The notes: a model not told the origin generated them from the letters alone. 46,876 nucleotides of DNA from JAISFI01 sp031553775 (GCA_031553775.1 JAVBLA010000023.1:1-46876); one strand, 5' to 3'. Positions 35,001 to 43,521 are shown, counted from the first letter of the stretch. Made by a program: numbers and translations.

Positions 35001-35031
35001 TACTCAAGGAGAACGAATATCAATAGATTAG
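29050..35031 (+). CDS. Bacterial alpha-2-macroglobulin (thioester-less)
   Basis: Large envelope protein, 1993 residues, with signal peptide MDAKIFLLASWLLLGLTASA. Bacterial A2Ms trap proteases in the periplasm or at the surface. A helical N-terminal region (about 30-390) is followed by macroglobulin beta-sandwich domains, MG2-like SLFTDRSIYRPGQTVFFKA (near 594), the A2M core block FFYPQLRTNETGETIISFTT (near 1232), a helical TED-like domain (about 1420-1760; GGWGWFKGMYTNTSITQWIL near 1555), and a C-terminal receptor-binding-like domain ending in the EYPLYVTRSGEYSNG region. Where a CxEQ thioester would lie (near 1440) the sequence reads ATPSNENVISWF, so covalent trapping is not possible. No pbpC partner is present. 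It begins 25 bp after folA and may be co-transcribed. Confidence 0.9.
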   Translation: MDAKIFLLASWLLLGLTASAFTQQTGSKASAQLVTTNLSYEALWKSVEQKEKASLPESAAQIIETVYQKALKEKNSPQLLKSIIYQIKYQLITDRDLFPEKLKELEQYASDNTEPVEQSMLYSLLAQLYLQYYQSDYTINRRTAITGYVPEDIREWTGNIFVERITDYTRLSLKNTTILQQTDIIRYKDILNEGKSSRNFRPTVYDFLVNEGISTFTNLSRQAETFFRQTQFSDTSFFTENLQKFINMQIKADDYDLPLQAILLYQQLISFRLKYNQPDALLMADLDRIEFVYNHSAFDQRGAAYNHALSSLEAKNTGNPLCVEILHKQASYLLYENRGSSYDDNAKEAQTENLKTAYAICKKGIGQYPRYERIGILENLMTTLTDPHANIQTNGVVYPGKDLELKISHKNINRLTIEIYRINAPASAYSDTWKPAGLYTTKGTLVTRNQYTLDNPVPYMENDTVIRIPVKETGYYEYVIYAENNKKNLQNELFTVSRLMTLARSYDNKQEFLVTDRISGEPVSNAVVHIYKREKGKYIFGQSHPVPAGGILQIPAEKNGLYYRTTSGKDSASWYSSLSGSGNSFNSGNTETETVSLFTDRSIYRPGQTVFFKAIATRSSAKNPEVISKKAYTVTFTDANGKTIGSKELTSNDFGSFNGEFIIPQGLLSGNFSLNIPQTNAYCPVQVEEYKRPTFDIRFDTIADTYNFGDMIRISGNVKTFSGIDLQQAEVKYRVLIRPNWFWRWSSLESQDKQVAEGIVQTNDEGSFSFLFPAEKQFSDLKKENIFYLYQVEVSVTNTNGETQTSGTSVYVGDKSMILSINFPKDDAEWQISMNPWSNLPVNVNKDSLSAIRVTAINLSEKPVNATGTYEIFSLTGNQVLSDGIMDGKDWKQDKLITKGTFTTQQPFSLDALSKSASGRYRIILKSFDNQGREVSHEQSFVLYSNNDKNPPVMRYVWMSRPKTICKVGENTEIYFGSSAKNVSVLYDIFKKNQKLESQRFSLDNSIKKISIPFLDSYEDGIEVILTFVKDEQCFTRKVTVNRKKKERSLVFRTEVFRDKLLPGQAETWKVSVKDSNKQPVQAEILAAMYDASLDKLRPHEWSFSPIRLYAARGVSDFYPGSDIRSQYAYISIPGKYKDIPDFRYDSYNWFGLNFYQQTLRGYSTMGGVKRLSMAAPEMKEKAFAANAILADKVDGLAVAESLDQSTAMGATNPSASETQIPVRSNFNETAFFYPQLRTNETGETIISFTTPESNTTWKFMALAHTRDIRFAQLIQEVISQKQLMITPNLPRFIRQGDLTSVSCNISNLSGHVQSGEINIEFFDPQTEKTVLYADNQSQKFDLQAGRTSSVTWTFKVPGNIDLTACKIIARSADFSDGEQHLIPVLPNRMLVTETLPLNIPGKGSKEFIFNRLAEKQSATAENYRLTLEFASNPSWYAVQALPAMATPSNENVISWFAAYYANSMATSIANNTPGIRQVIDTWTQQGGSKETLLSNLEKNQELKNILLEESPWVLEAENETEQKQRLSLLFDINRSNDLSATAVLKLREMQHEDGGWGWFKGMYTNTSITQWILYGLGRMEASGALSQPDDVREMQQQAIAFIDRKFSDAFKQLKKYDKNWQKKQTFSNDELEYLYVRSFYKDIPGEKNAEAISFYNRLIENYWVKNTNLYQRALSATLLYRNGKKDIAAKIILSLKEHAVKKTDTGMYWANNNASAFFFQSATSIHTFMMQAFQETGASTEEMDQMKLWLLRQKQTQEWESTPATVDAVAALLQTGENWLASKGEVEIKLGNRIIESQQKEAGTGYFKQVYPATGITADMGFVSITKQDAGPAWGALYLQYFEDLDRITQSKTGLNVEKKLFIEKISGTGKVLTPAEEGNSLKTGDKVVVRLTIRNDRDMEYVMLKDMRAACFEPVEQISGIRRKESLLYYQTSKDASTSFFFDHLPKGTYVIEYPLYVTRSGEYSNGISSIQCLYAPEFSSHTQGERISID

Positions 35032-35146
35032 AGAAGCCAACAATTAAACTCCTTTTTTTCGGTAAATTTAGTTGATCATAGCAAGAGTTTCATAGCTGAA
35101 ACTACCTTTCCTTAATACAAACAACAAAGGAATATCAAAAGTTTTA

Positions 35147-35176
35147 TTGATTTTCATAAAAAGATCACTACCTTTG
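35147..35176 (+). promoter_or_regulatory. Promoter in the long leader of the surface operon
   Basis: TTG (35147-35149), a 19-bp spacer, TACCTTTG (35169-35176). The best promoter upstream of the small/giant surface-protein pair, but 620 bp away; it may instead drive a small RNA or a 25-codon ORF (35203-35280). Confidence 0.65.
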
Positions 35177-35202
35177 TCGTTTTTTGATAAAATGTGATAG
35201 CA

Positions 35203-35280
35203 ATGACCCTATTACAGATTTTACAAAATCGAAATATCAAAAAGAGAATCAAAGGCATACACAACAATAAAAAAGAATAG
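35203..35280 (+). CDS. Possible 25-residue basic peptide
   Basis: ATG at 35203, 27 bp after a strong -7 box, reads MTLLQILQNRNIKKRIKGIH NNKKE and stops. It is Lys/Arg-rich at the C-terminus. No family known; it may be a leader peptide or chance. Confidence 0.2.
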   Translation: MTLLQILQNRNIKKRIKGIHNNKKE

Positions 35281-35799
35281 CAATACAAGTTTCGCTCTCT
35301 TTTTTATCTTCATTACGAATAAAAAACTTTTGCATTGGCACGTTTTTTGATAATTCATATAGTGTTTGGTGCTTTACAAGAAACAAACAGAAATATTTTC
35401 TCAAATAGAGAAAAAGCGTAAAGGCATACAAATTTTGCACATACATAATTAGAGTTATGAAAACTTTCTTTGGACAATTGAAAAATTGCCTCAATTTGCA
35501 ATCATGTAATATTGTTTGCACACAACGACATTTCCATATCTTCAAAGGTGGGTTTAAGTACTTGTTTAGCCTTTTATCCGAACTATTATTCAAACCACTT
35601 CCAAGCCTTACTATTTCACGTATGTATGTAAATGTACAAAAAACCCACCGGAAGATACGGAATTACAACTCTGAAACAATCTCAACATTTCTAAAACATC
35701 CTGTTCTCTTCGAATATGTAGAAAATGTGGAAAATGAATTCTATTTTCCATCTTCTTAAATTCATTCAGGAATTCAATTCGTCCCGATAAAAAAACCAT

Positions 35800-36258
35800 A
35801 TGAAACAAATAAAAAATAGCACATACATGAATTTTTACAAATACATCATAGCTTTGTTGTTTGCCGGCATAACTTTCAACGCCCATGCTCAAACAGCATC
35901 ATCGGTCAACTATTATTCTTCGTTTTCTCAAAGCGGCGATTATTCAAATAATAATAATGAACAGGATATCCAGGGAAGACAATATATATATGAACAATAT
36001 ACTACAAAAAACGAGTATTTTTCTCTATCTCAGGCTACTCTTCAGTCTTCATACAGTATAGAAAGCACTTCTGATTTTTCCGGTATTCCAACCCCATTCC
36101 AAACACAGCAGGAAGAATCAATCATCTTGCTTGACTTTGGAGACGGGTATGACAACCTGAGGGAAACTCCGATAGCAGACGCATGGCCTCTGATTTTATG
36201 TTTATGTATTTCCTATGGGATTATTGCACGCAAGAAAATAGACAAAAAGATCAACTAA
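35800..36258 (+). CDS. Small exported protein with C-terminal membrane sorting-like tail
   Basis: 152 residues. A signal peptide (hydrophobic YIIALLFAGITFNAHA then Q) is followed by a Ser/Tyr/Gln-rich, low-complexity, probably unfolded region (about 35-115). The tail has a short Pro-Ile-Ala-Asp motif, a single hydrophobic helix and a basic end (TPIADAWPLILCLCISYG, then IIARKKIDKK). That tail layout (PID-like motif, TM helix, Lys/Arg cluster) resembles the PID-CTERM type sorting signals described for Bacteroidota; the match is by eye. An alternative start is the ATG at 35827, which gives a more standard signal peptide. The giant surface-protein gene starts 12 bp later, so the two are surely one operon. 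Role unknown: anchor, chaperone or partner of the giant protein. Confidence 0.72.
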   Translation: MKQIKNSTYMNFYKYIIALLFAGITFNAHAQTASSVNYYSSFSQSGDYSNNNNEQDIQGRQYIYEQYTTKNEYFSLSQATLQSSYSIESTSDFSGIPTPFQTQQEESIILLDFGDGYDNLRETPIADAWPLILCLCISYGIIARKKIDKKIN

Positions 36259-36270
36259 AAACATATCGCA

Positions 36271-39200
36271 ATGAAAAAGAAGACTTTTTCCCAAATAGTA
36301 TTGAAAGTGCTGATGGCAATAGTTTTATTGCTTTGTGGAATATCCAATACATATTCCGATATAGTTGGAATTAACTTCACTGCTTTATCTAATCCTTCGA
36401 ACCTCAATTTTGTGGTACCCGGTGGAGATCCCCTTCCGTTTTCATTAAAAATTGAAAATGCTACTACAACGAGTTACAACAATGCTGTACTAAAGGTCAC
36501 AATACCAGAAGACTGGTCTTTCGATCACTTCCTATATAACAGTATCAATTATGCAGCATCCGACATTTCAGGCAATGTTTATAGTTTTGAATTTACACTT
36601 CCGGCCAGTGTGATGGCAGGAGTGGATGGGAATGCCCCCTATATAGAAGTCTATTTAAAGCCAGGATGCAGCGCTTCATATTCCAACAGACGGATGGTTA
36701 CATATGAATTGTATTCTTCTGATGGTATCCGTCTGGCTACTTCGGAAAATACATCCGCAGAACGGTGGATCGGAAACTTTTCATCACCCCAATTGAGCAT
36801 CAATATTAGCAGCGGAAGCGCAATCGGACACAATATTGATGGTTATCAGGAGTGGATTGTCAACCAGAAAACATATGCTTCTTATATCCTGGGCGGAAAC
36901 TTATGGATCAATGATACGATTGAAACCAATTCCATGAAATATTCCAAACTACAGCTAAAAACAGGCGTCAATACATGGACAGATATCTGGATTGCAGGAC
37001 AAAACGACATGCCTGGATTTCCCAATGTGGCAATAACCGGCTCTACAGGCAATCTGACTTACAGGAAAATTGTTATTACCAATGAAATCCTGCAGGCAAT
37101 CGGCAACAATAATAACCGTTTAGAAGAATCGGAAGAACTGGTAATCCGGTCGGTCGTCCAATTGTCCAACTGTGACATAACAACCAGTAATATCAAATAC
37201 AATGCACAAAGCGAATGTGGGCTAAATAAAAATATGTCTGCCGCATTCAATGTCAAATATCCTTTTAATGTGAATCTTTCCATAGATGTTGTAAGCTGGC
37301 CGACAACGACCAATTCAAAAGGAATACTTCATTATACAGTTGTCAACACATCCGGTTCTCTTGCCATTGCAAATCTGGCCTTTTTATTTGCAACAACCGG
37401 AGTCAAAATAAGCTCATTTACTCCAACCGATGGGAATTGGAGTCCTTTATCCGGAGTCACGACTTTTACTCAGTCCGACGGGTTATTCTCAGGAGGGACT
37501 GTTCCCGGCATTTATGAAAACAATTCATTGCTGGCTAATGCCACTTTTCATGCCACTGTTGAATTTGAGGCTACACAACTAGACGCAAACGCATGCATAG
37601 GAGGACTGTTAAGCACCTTCGGCACAGGCAAAGTAGTATATAAGTCACCTTGTTCTACTTCAGGAGATCCGGTTTATTTAACATTGGCTGAAAAATATTT
37701 TGACTCTCCCGGAATAGGATACACAACCCCCAGTGTCTCCATACCATCCAGTAATGTGAGCTACAACACAGTAACAACATTAACCGTCCGGACAACCACA
37801 GACAATTCCAAACCAAGTCTCATGTTCGGAGGAGTACAACACGATTTCTGCATTCAATTCCCGACAAACTTGTTATATACCAATTCAGGAAATATAACCG
37901 ATGCAAGCAGAAATACAATCGACGTAGACCGAATATCCTGGGATGAAACCAGCCGGATGCTCATTATTTCCGATATTGACCCCAACAACATATCAGATTT
38001 GATTTTCCACATTGAAGTGCAGGTAAACGAAGCTGAAACTTCAACCGGAATAAAATCGGCAGTGTTAAAAACCAAACATCTGATTCATTGGGGAGACGGC
38101 ATTGCCTATGAATATGCTTGCAACACAGTTTCACCGATCAGTCTCAATATAAAAGAACCAGTTCCTGCCTGCGGAGTTATTTTCATTAAATCGACAGGGA
38201 TCGGACGAAGCACATTCGGGTTCAAGTCGGAAACAGACCTGACCCGCTATAGCTCTGTAGAAGAAGCAAAAGTAGCCGGAGTCAATCTACATGCAGCCGG
38301 TCCTTACGATTATGTAAATATCGATATGGAAATCAATGCTGTAGGAAGTAATGTGATCACGATGAATGATGGAACTATTACTGCAGAAGTTATGTATCGG
38401 ATGCCCTATGTTTCATCCTGGAATAACAATTCTACAAATCTGTTAGGAGTAAGATCCGATACGGATGCTCCCGGAGCAATACTGCATTTTAATGATGAAG
38501 AAATAACCGTGACAAAAGGGGATATCACTTTTGAAAACGGCATCTACCTCTATCCGGAAAATGAGCCTGATTTCCGAAGATATTATGTCCGATTAAATCT
38601 AACTAAATACTTAGGTACAAAAAAGTTAACTTCCGATGATAAAATAACATTATCATTCCTTTTACAGGTAGCAGAAACAAGTTGTCCGCACTATTCTTCG
38701 GAAATGGTCAATCCTCAGGTATCCGTAAGTATATCGGGTGGCAGTAAAAGTGGTGCCTCCTGTTTTGACTACATGGATATAATGTCTTTTTTTGATTATA
38801 AATTAAGCTATTCCAATTATGGTTATTTAAACAATAGTTATGCATTTAAAGTAAATGCAACGGACAATATCGGACTTGTCATGCGAAGAGACCTACATTA
38901 CAACTCAAACTATACATACTCAACGAGCGAGGTCTTCCCTAATGAATTCAGGCCGGCAATGTCTTTACAAAAATTAAATGCATCCATTCCTGTAGCTATG
39001 CGGATAAGTAACCTGTATAGTTATTCTTACGAAATACCAGACCCGAATACACCCAGAAAGGTAATATCTCCTTCCTTGTATGAAATCAGGCATAATGCCG
39101 GGGGAGAAACAGAATTGATACTCAATGCAGAAAACAGTTCAGAAGTCATTTACTCCGGAGAGTACTATTCCAGGTATGATGAAGGTTTCCGAATTCTTGC

Positions 39201-42200
39201 ACAATATGAATTAGGTTGTCCGCTTACTACAAACAATATAACTATTAAGTCTGCAGAGTTTACACACTATCCTACTTCAGAATACCCACAGGCAAAGAAA
39301 GAAGAAAATGCGAGCTCTTATTTTCTCTCTTACTCCATTCGCACAGACAGGGCAAGTGATAATAGCTACAACCTGTACTCTTCTGATCCATATTTTAATT
39401 CTGAGGTAAAAAAATACAATACCGGCGGGACCAGGAAGATTTGGGGTTTTGTCCAAGCATCAGGCACCAATGCCTGGGTCGACAGTAACAATAAGAAAAT
39501 TCCTTTCACATGGTTCGGGTATAAAGTTACAAAAGGCAACATCAAAAATCTTATATTCCAAAAACGGACAGATGCAGCTTCAAATATAAATAACGATGAT
39601 ATCGGCGGAACATGGGAGACCATGAATGTTGCATGGGAACAGGGAGATGACGGGTATATCTGGGCCAAGCTTGGTGAATTTGATTTTAACGATACTCCTT
39701 ATGGCAATAATTCCTTTTACTACCGCTTGTGTTTCGATGCCGGAAATGATTGTAAAAGTGAAGAAATAGAAATTAGCCGTCTTTTTGGTGTTAGCCGCTT
39801 CGGATATCCCACAGGCGGACCTACGGGAATTCTATGGGGAAAAGACGAAAATGGGGCAACAATTAGTTATCAAACTGCATCTTGTAATACAACAATATCC
39901 ACTATTAAACTGCTTGCCGATGATAATTACAAATATAATACTTACCTGACTGAAACGTTAAACTCCAGCGGGGAAAGTACCAACACTTATAAATTCTGCG
40001 ATCCGCTTATGTACGAAATGCGTTTTGAAAATCCGGGAAATACCACTTACACTAACCTGAAAGTAAGAGTTGAACTTCCACGCCAAGTTATAATCAGCGA
40101 TGTATTGTCGGATGTAATGAAATTCAATAGTAGTAATAAAAGTATGTTCCAGTTGATACGGCTTCCCGCTATAGGAACAATAACAGTAAATGGTAGCAGT
40201 GTAAATGTAACTTCCAGCAATCAGTATGATTACAGATATGTTAAATCAGTGATGAACTATCCATATGAATGGAATTATCCTGCAGATAATCCGAGTTATA
40301 AAGTAGGAATCGAAGTGGAAGGAGAAAAAAGATATCTTGTTTATTATACCAGGGAGACTCTAAGCCCTGTAGGAAGTGTTAGCAGCAGCTATACCGGCTG
40401 GACAACTGAAGATAATGCAAGTGTTAGCAGCGCACGCTATGCCAACGATAAATACATTCTTCGTTTCGGGGTCAATCCTGCATGTGGTTTTACCGATGGA
40501 AAAGCTTTGTCGGTTACAGCTATGGCGACCAATACCTGCGGAGATATCGTCAGTTTCACTCCCCACACAACTCCGGCCATTGAGATTCAAGAATTTACAA
40601 CTGCAAAACCTCAAATTACCATTACAGACATCAATGGGGAAACAGTCAGTTCATCTATCGTTTCCTATACGGTAAAAATGAAAAAAGATGATAATCCAAA
40701 CGATCCGAACGATAATCTTATTACGCTTACCGGACATTATTCATTTATAGCAAATCCAGGCAATGTCAACCAGGTAGAAGCAATGATTGAAATTCCAAAT
40801 CACCTGGAGTTGGTTACAGACGAGAGCTATCTGCAAAGACTCGGGTCAAGTTATAGCAAAACATTTATCCAATCGGGCAATCAACTGATTGCAGAATTCG
40901 ATCCGGATAATTTAATCGGAGAATATGATTTTAAGATTGTATTGAAACCCGATATATCCAAGTTGAATTGTGAGGAAAAAAATATCATTGTCATGGCTCG
41001 AGATGGAGCTAGCGTTATGTGCGCAGGACAATCAACGGCTTGTACGGTTTACCGGCAAATTTCGGCTATAAACATCAATTTTACCATAGAAAAAATAAAT
41101 GCTCAACTAAAAGATGTCGTCTTTGAAGAATATTTCGATATGGAAAGTAACAGCCAGAAAATAAAAGCCACCGGAGTCATCGTGAACCTCGATCCCGATG
41201 ACAATGGTGAAGAGAATACGATTGAAAGTATAATTGTGGGACTTTACTCGGATTCCGGCACATTGACAAATAATGAAGAAACCGTAACAGATATTCCGGG
41301 TGGCAGCGAAAAGGCTTTTACTATCATTGCCACAGCAACTGCAGTTCAAATGTGCAGTAAATTGCGAGTAGAAATTCCTCAAACAGACACAAAAAATATT
41401 TATCTATGTTCATCTGTTGAGAGTTTTTCTGAAACAGTTCCTTATAAACTTCAGCAACTCAATTATGAAATCTGTCAGGGAACAACCCTGTCCGTAGGAG
41501 ATCCGGCTATTGAAGGATACACCTATACATGGGAAAGTTCCGATGCTAACGTTCTTATTTCCGGAAATAGTTCGCCGGTAAATTTCACCTATAAGAATGC
41601 AGCTGAAGGCTCCCTGGCTGGAGGTAACCAGACTCAGAAAGTCAAACTCACCATTGTCCGCAATGGAGATAACACCTGTAAAGCTGAAAGTTACGTAAAC
41701 ATATATGTAGTTCCCAAAAACTCAACCTGGTTGGGAAGTGATGAAAACTGGAACAATGTATATAACTGGTCGAACGGGATTCCCGACAAATGTACGGACG
41801 TCCTGATTCCGGATCTTAAAAATTACTATCCCATCTTGCAATCTACTACTGCAGATTACATACAACCGGCCTGTGCCAAGATTACTTTCGAACACGGAGG
41901 GGAAGTTTCCAAAACATATTTGCTCGACTACGACGAAGCAGAAGTACATCTCACACTGGCTAAAAACCAGTGGTACACACTTGCAGCTCCTTTGCGCGAT
42001 ATGTACTCGGGCGACCTCTACGAGAAAAACTCCGACCCAATGTTTACCAGCCGGCCAAAGGTGTACATCCAGCAATATCAGACTGTTAATCCGCAGAATG
42101 CGGGGCTCAGTTCTATTGCGGCCCTGGCAGGAAACTGGTCCAAACCCTTCAACACGGCTGATGTCAGGCTGAAATTAGGCTCAGGTTTTATTTCCGGAGT

Positions 42201-43506
42201 TGCGTTGACCGATGGAAATGGCTATTTTGCATTTCCCAGCAAACACATCAGCGGGGATGGTATTGACGCTGACTATACGTATGGAAATGGTACCGCTTAT
42301 AAATCAGGAGATTATATCAAACAATATGCGTATTTCAGTAGCGACGGGGTAACTCGCAATGGCAGTTGGACTACCTGGGGAAATATTGTCCGCGACCATG
42401 CTGCACGATTCATCTATGAAGAAGATGGTGCCGCCTCCAAGGTTACCACACCAACCACAGGAAGGGGGAAACCGTATTCTGCATACATTACTTATTCACC
42501 AACATTTAATTTGCCCATAACAGGGACAATTTCCGAGTATGGAGAGAACTATCAGGATATTATTGTAGGCAACCCCTTGATGTCACACTTAGACTTTGTT
42601 ACTTTACAAGCTGCAAACAGCTCTAAGATACAGAACAAGTACCAATTGTGGAACGGAAAAAGTTTCGATGCCTATATCAGTGCGATGTTTGGGACGAATT
42701 ACATCAGGCATATTGCTCCGATGCAATCGTTTGTAGTCCAGAAAGTGAACAAGAATGACCAGATTAGCTCATTAAGTATTGACGCATCTACGATGTCGAC
42801 AACTTTACCGAAGGTCAAACTCCGTAGCAGCACATCGACACCACTTATGGGTCTGGACGTGTATCGCGATGGAGAACGTCACAGCACCGTTACGTTGATT
42901 TATGACCCGAATGCTTCCAGCTCTTTCCACGATTCAAAAGACTACTATACCTTGTTCAACACACAGGAATTGGAACCGGCTGTAGGCTATGCATTGATCG
43001 ATGGCAAGGCAGCATCGGTATACACCTCCCCGTTCGGACAACCGGTAGAACTCGGTATACGAACCTCTAAAACCGGATTGCTTTCTTTCCACATGAATGG
43101 ACTGGATCAAATGGATAGCGACAAGGAAATGATGTTGGAAGACCGCAGCCTGACAAATTTCTTCCATTCCCTGAGCAATGAGCCGGTCTATGAGTTCCAG
43201 AACACAACCGGAAACGTGGAAGGACGATTCTTTCTGCACCTGATCGCTAAATCGAATACAGGATTGGATGATTTAAATAACAGCACCCTCCGCATCTACG
43301 GGTACAATAGCTCTGTAAAAATCACAAGTTCCGCTTTCGATCCTATTATCGGAGTAGAAATTACCGACATGCAAGGCCGGATATTAGTCAGGGAAAATAA
43401 CCTGGCGGCAGAAGCGGTCTCTTATCCGGTTCAAACCGGACAGGTGGTGATTGTGAAAGCATATACCGACAGACTTTACAGGACTGAAAAAACATTAGTA
43501 AAATAA
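36271..43506 (+). CDS. Giant multidomain surface protein with C-terminal sorting-type domain
   Basis: 2411 residues. Signal peptide to about residue 29 (VLMAIVLLLCGISNTYS). Most of the length (30-1720) is a chain of predicted beta-sandwich domains of the DUF11/conserved-repeat kind: LPFSLKIENATTTSYNNAVL near 52, YEMRFENPGNTTYTNLKVRV near 1250, GHYSFIANPGNVNQVEAMIE near 1488. A PKD/Ig-like segment follows at about 1731-1815 (YEICQGTTLSVGD, TYTWESSD), then a WLGSDENWNNVYNWSNGIP block near 1820 and a QWYTLAAPLRDMYSGDLY block near 1899, both typical of secreted Bacteroidota proteins. The last 75 or so residues (IIGVEITDMQGRILVREN, then VVIVKAYTDRLYRTEKTLVK) resemble the type IX secretion C-terminal domain, without the usual YPNP opening. 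Likely an adhesin or surface-layer protein; ligand unknown. Second gene of the operon. Confidence 0.8.
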   Translation: MKKKTFSQIVLKVLMAIVLLLCGISNTYSDIVGINFTALSNPSNLNFVVPGGDPLPFSLKIENATTTSYNNAVLKVTIPEDWSFDHFLYNSINYAASDISGNVYSFEFTLPASVMAGVDGNAPYIEVYLKPGCSASYSNRRMVTYELYSSDGIRLATSENTSAERWIGNFSSPQLSINISSGSAIGHNIDGYQEWIVNQKTYASYILGGNLWINDTIETNSMKYSKLQLKTGVNTWTDIWIAGQNDMPGFPNVAITGSTGNLTYRKIVITNEILQAIGNNNNRLEESEELVIRSVVQLSNCDITTSNIKYNAQSECGLNKNMSAAFNVKYPFNVNLSIDVVSWPTTTNSKGILHYTVVNTSGSLAIANLAFLFATTGVKISSFTPTDGNWSPLSGVTTFTQSDGLFSGGTVPGIYENNSLLANATFHATVEFEATQLDANACIGGLLSTFGTGKVVYKSPCSTSGDPVYLTLAEKYFDSPGIGYTTPSVSIPSSNVSYNTVTTLTVRTTTDNSKPSLMFGGVQHDFCIQFPTNLLYTNSGNITDASRNTIDVDRISWDETSRMLIISDIDPNNISDLIFHIEVQVNEAETSTGIKSAVLKTKHLIHWGDGIAYEYACNTVSPISLNIKEPVPACGVIFIKSTGIGRSTFGFKSETDLTRYSSVEEAKVAGVNLHAAGPYDYVNIDMEINAVGSNVITMNDGTITAEVMYRMPYVSSWNNNSTNLLGVRSDTDAPGAILHFNDEEITVTKGDITFENGIYLYPENEPDFRRYYVRLNLTKYLGTKKLTSDDKITLSFLLQVAETSCPHYSSEMVNPQVSVSISGGSKSGASCFDYMDIMSFFDYKLSYSNYGYLNNSYAFKVNATDNIGLVMRRDLHYNSNYTYSTSEVFPNEFRPAMSLQKLNASIPVAMRISNLYSYSYEIPDPNTPRKVISPSLYEIRHNAGGETELILNAENSSEVIYSGEYYSRYDEGFRILAQYELGCPLTTNNITIKSAEFTHYPTSEYPQAKKEENASSYFLSYSIRTDRASDNSYNLYSSDPYFNSEVKKYNTGGTRKIWGFVQASGTNAWVDSNNKKIPFTWFGYKVTKGNIKNLIFQKRTDAASNINNDDIGGTWETMNVAWEQGDDGYIWAKLGEFDFNDTPYGNNSFYYRLCFDAGNDCKSEEIEISRLFGVSRFGYPTGGPTGILWGKDENGATISYQTASCNTTISTIKLLADDNYKYNTYLTETLNSSGESTNTYKFCDPLMYEMRFENPGNTTYTNLKVRVELPRQVIISDVLSDVMKFNSSNKSMFQLIRLPAIGTITVNGSSVNVTSSNQYDYRYVKSVMNYPYEWNYPADNPSYKVGIEVEGEKRYLVYYTRETLSPVGSVSSSYTGWTTEDNASVSSARYANDKYILRFGVNPACGFTDGKALSVTAMATNTCGDIVSFTPHTTPAIEIQEFTTAKPQITITDINGETVSSSIVSYTVKMKKDDNPNDPNDNLITLTGHYSFIANPGNVNQVEAMIEIPNHLELVTDESYLQRLGSSYSKTFIQSGNQLIAEFDPDNLIGEYDFKIVLKPDISKLNCEEKNIIVMARDGASVMCAGQSTACTVYRQISAININFTIEKINAQLKDVVFEEYFDMESNSQKIKATGVIVNLDPDDNGEENTIESIIVGLYSDSGTLTNNEETVTDIPGGSEKAFTIIATATAVQMCSKLRVEIPQTDTKNIYLCSSVESFSETVPYKLQQLNYEICQGTTLSVGDPAIEGYTYTWESSDANVLISGNSSPVNFTYKNAAEGSLAGGNQTQKVKLTIVRNGDNTCKAESYVNIYVVPKNSTWLGSDENWNNVYNWSNGIPDKCTDVLIPDLKNYYPILQSTTADYIQPACAKITFEHGGEVSKTYLLDYDEAEVHLTLAKNQWYTLAAPLRDMYSGDLYEKNSDPMFTSRPKVYIQQYQTVNPQNAGLSSIAALAGNWSKPFNTADVRLKLGSGFISGVALTDGNGYFAFPSKHISGDGIDADYTYGNGTAYKSGDYIKQYAYFSSDGVTRNGSWTTWGNIVRDHAARFIYEEDGAASKVTTPTTGRGKPYSAYITYSPTFNLPITGTISEYGENYQDIIVGNPLMSHLDFVTLQAANSSKIQNKYQLWNGKSFDAYISAMFGTNYIRHIAPMQSFVVQKVNKNDQISSLSIDASTMSTTLPKVKLRSSTSTPLMGLDVYRDGERHSTVTLIYDPNASSSFHDSKDYYTLFNTQELEPAVGYALIDGKAASVYTSPFGQPVELGIRTSKTGLLSFHMNGLDQMDSDKEMMLEDRSLTNFFHSLSNEPVYEFQNTTGNVEGRFFLHLIAKSNTGLDDLNNSTLRIYGYNSSVKITSSAFDPIIGVEITDMQGRILVRENNLAAEAVSYPVQTGQVVIVKAYTDRLYRTEKTLVK

Positions 43507-43521
43507 CAAATCTAATCTATG

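Larger units (their letters stand above)
35032..35799. other. Long intergenic region upstream of the surface-protein operon
   Basis: 768 bp without a convincing gene. It contains a weak AGTTTCA-TAGC-TGAAACT hairpin (35086-35103), a good promoter (35147-35176), direct repeats CGTTTTTTGATAA (35178-35190, 35341-35353) and AAAGGCATACA (35251-35261, 35420-35430), and a 9-bp inverted pair GGTGGGTTT/AAACCCACC (35547-35555, 35641-35649). A 100-codon frame at 35457-35759 has no family resemblance I can see. Confidence 0.6.

Noticed and set aside
35249..35593. 114-codon minus-strand frame in the long leader
   Set aside because: Low-complexity, Cys/Phe-rich, no family features, and antisense to the promoter-proximal repeats.
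35547..35649. Invertible promoter flanked by GGTGGGTTT/AAACCCACC
   Set aside because: The arms are only 9 bp, no promoter lies between them, and no recombinase gene is nearby.
35457..35759. 100-codon plus-strand frame in the long leader
   Set aside because: ATG present, but the residue pattern is not protein-like and the frame spans an inverted repeat; kept only as part of the intergenic description.
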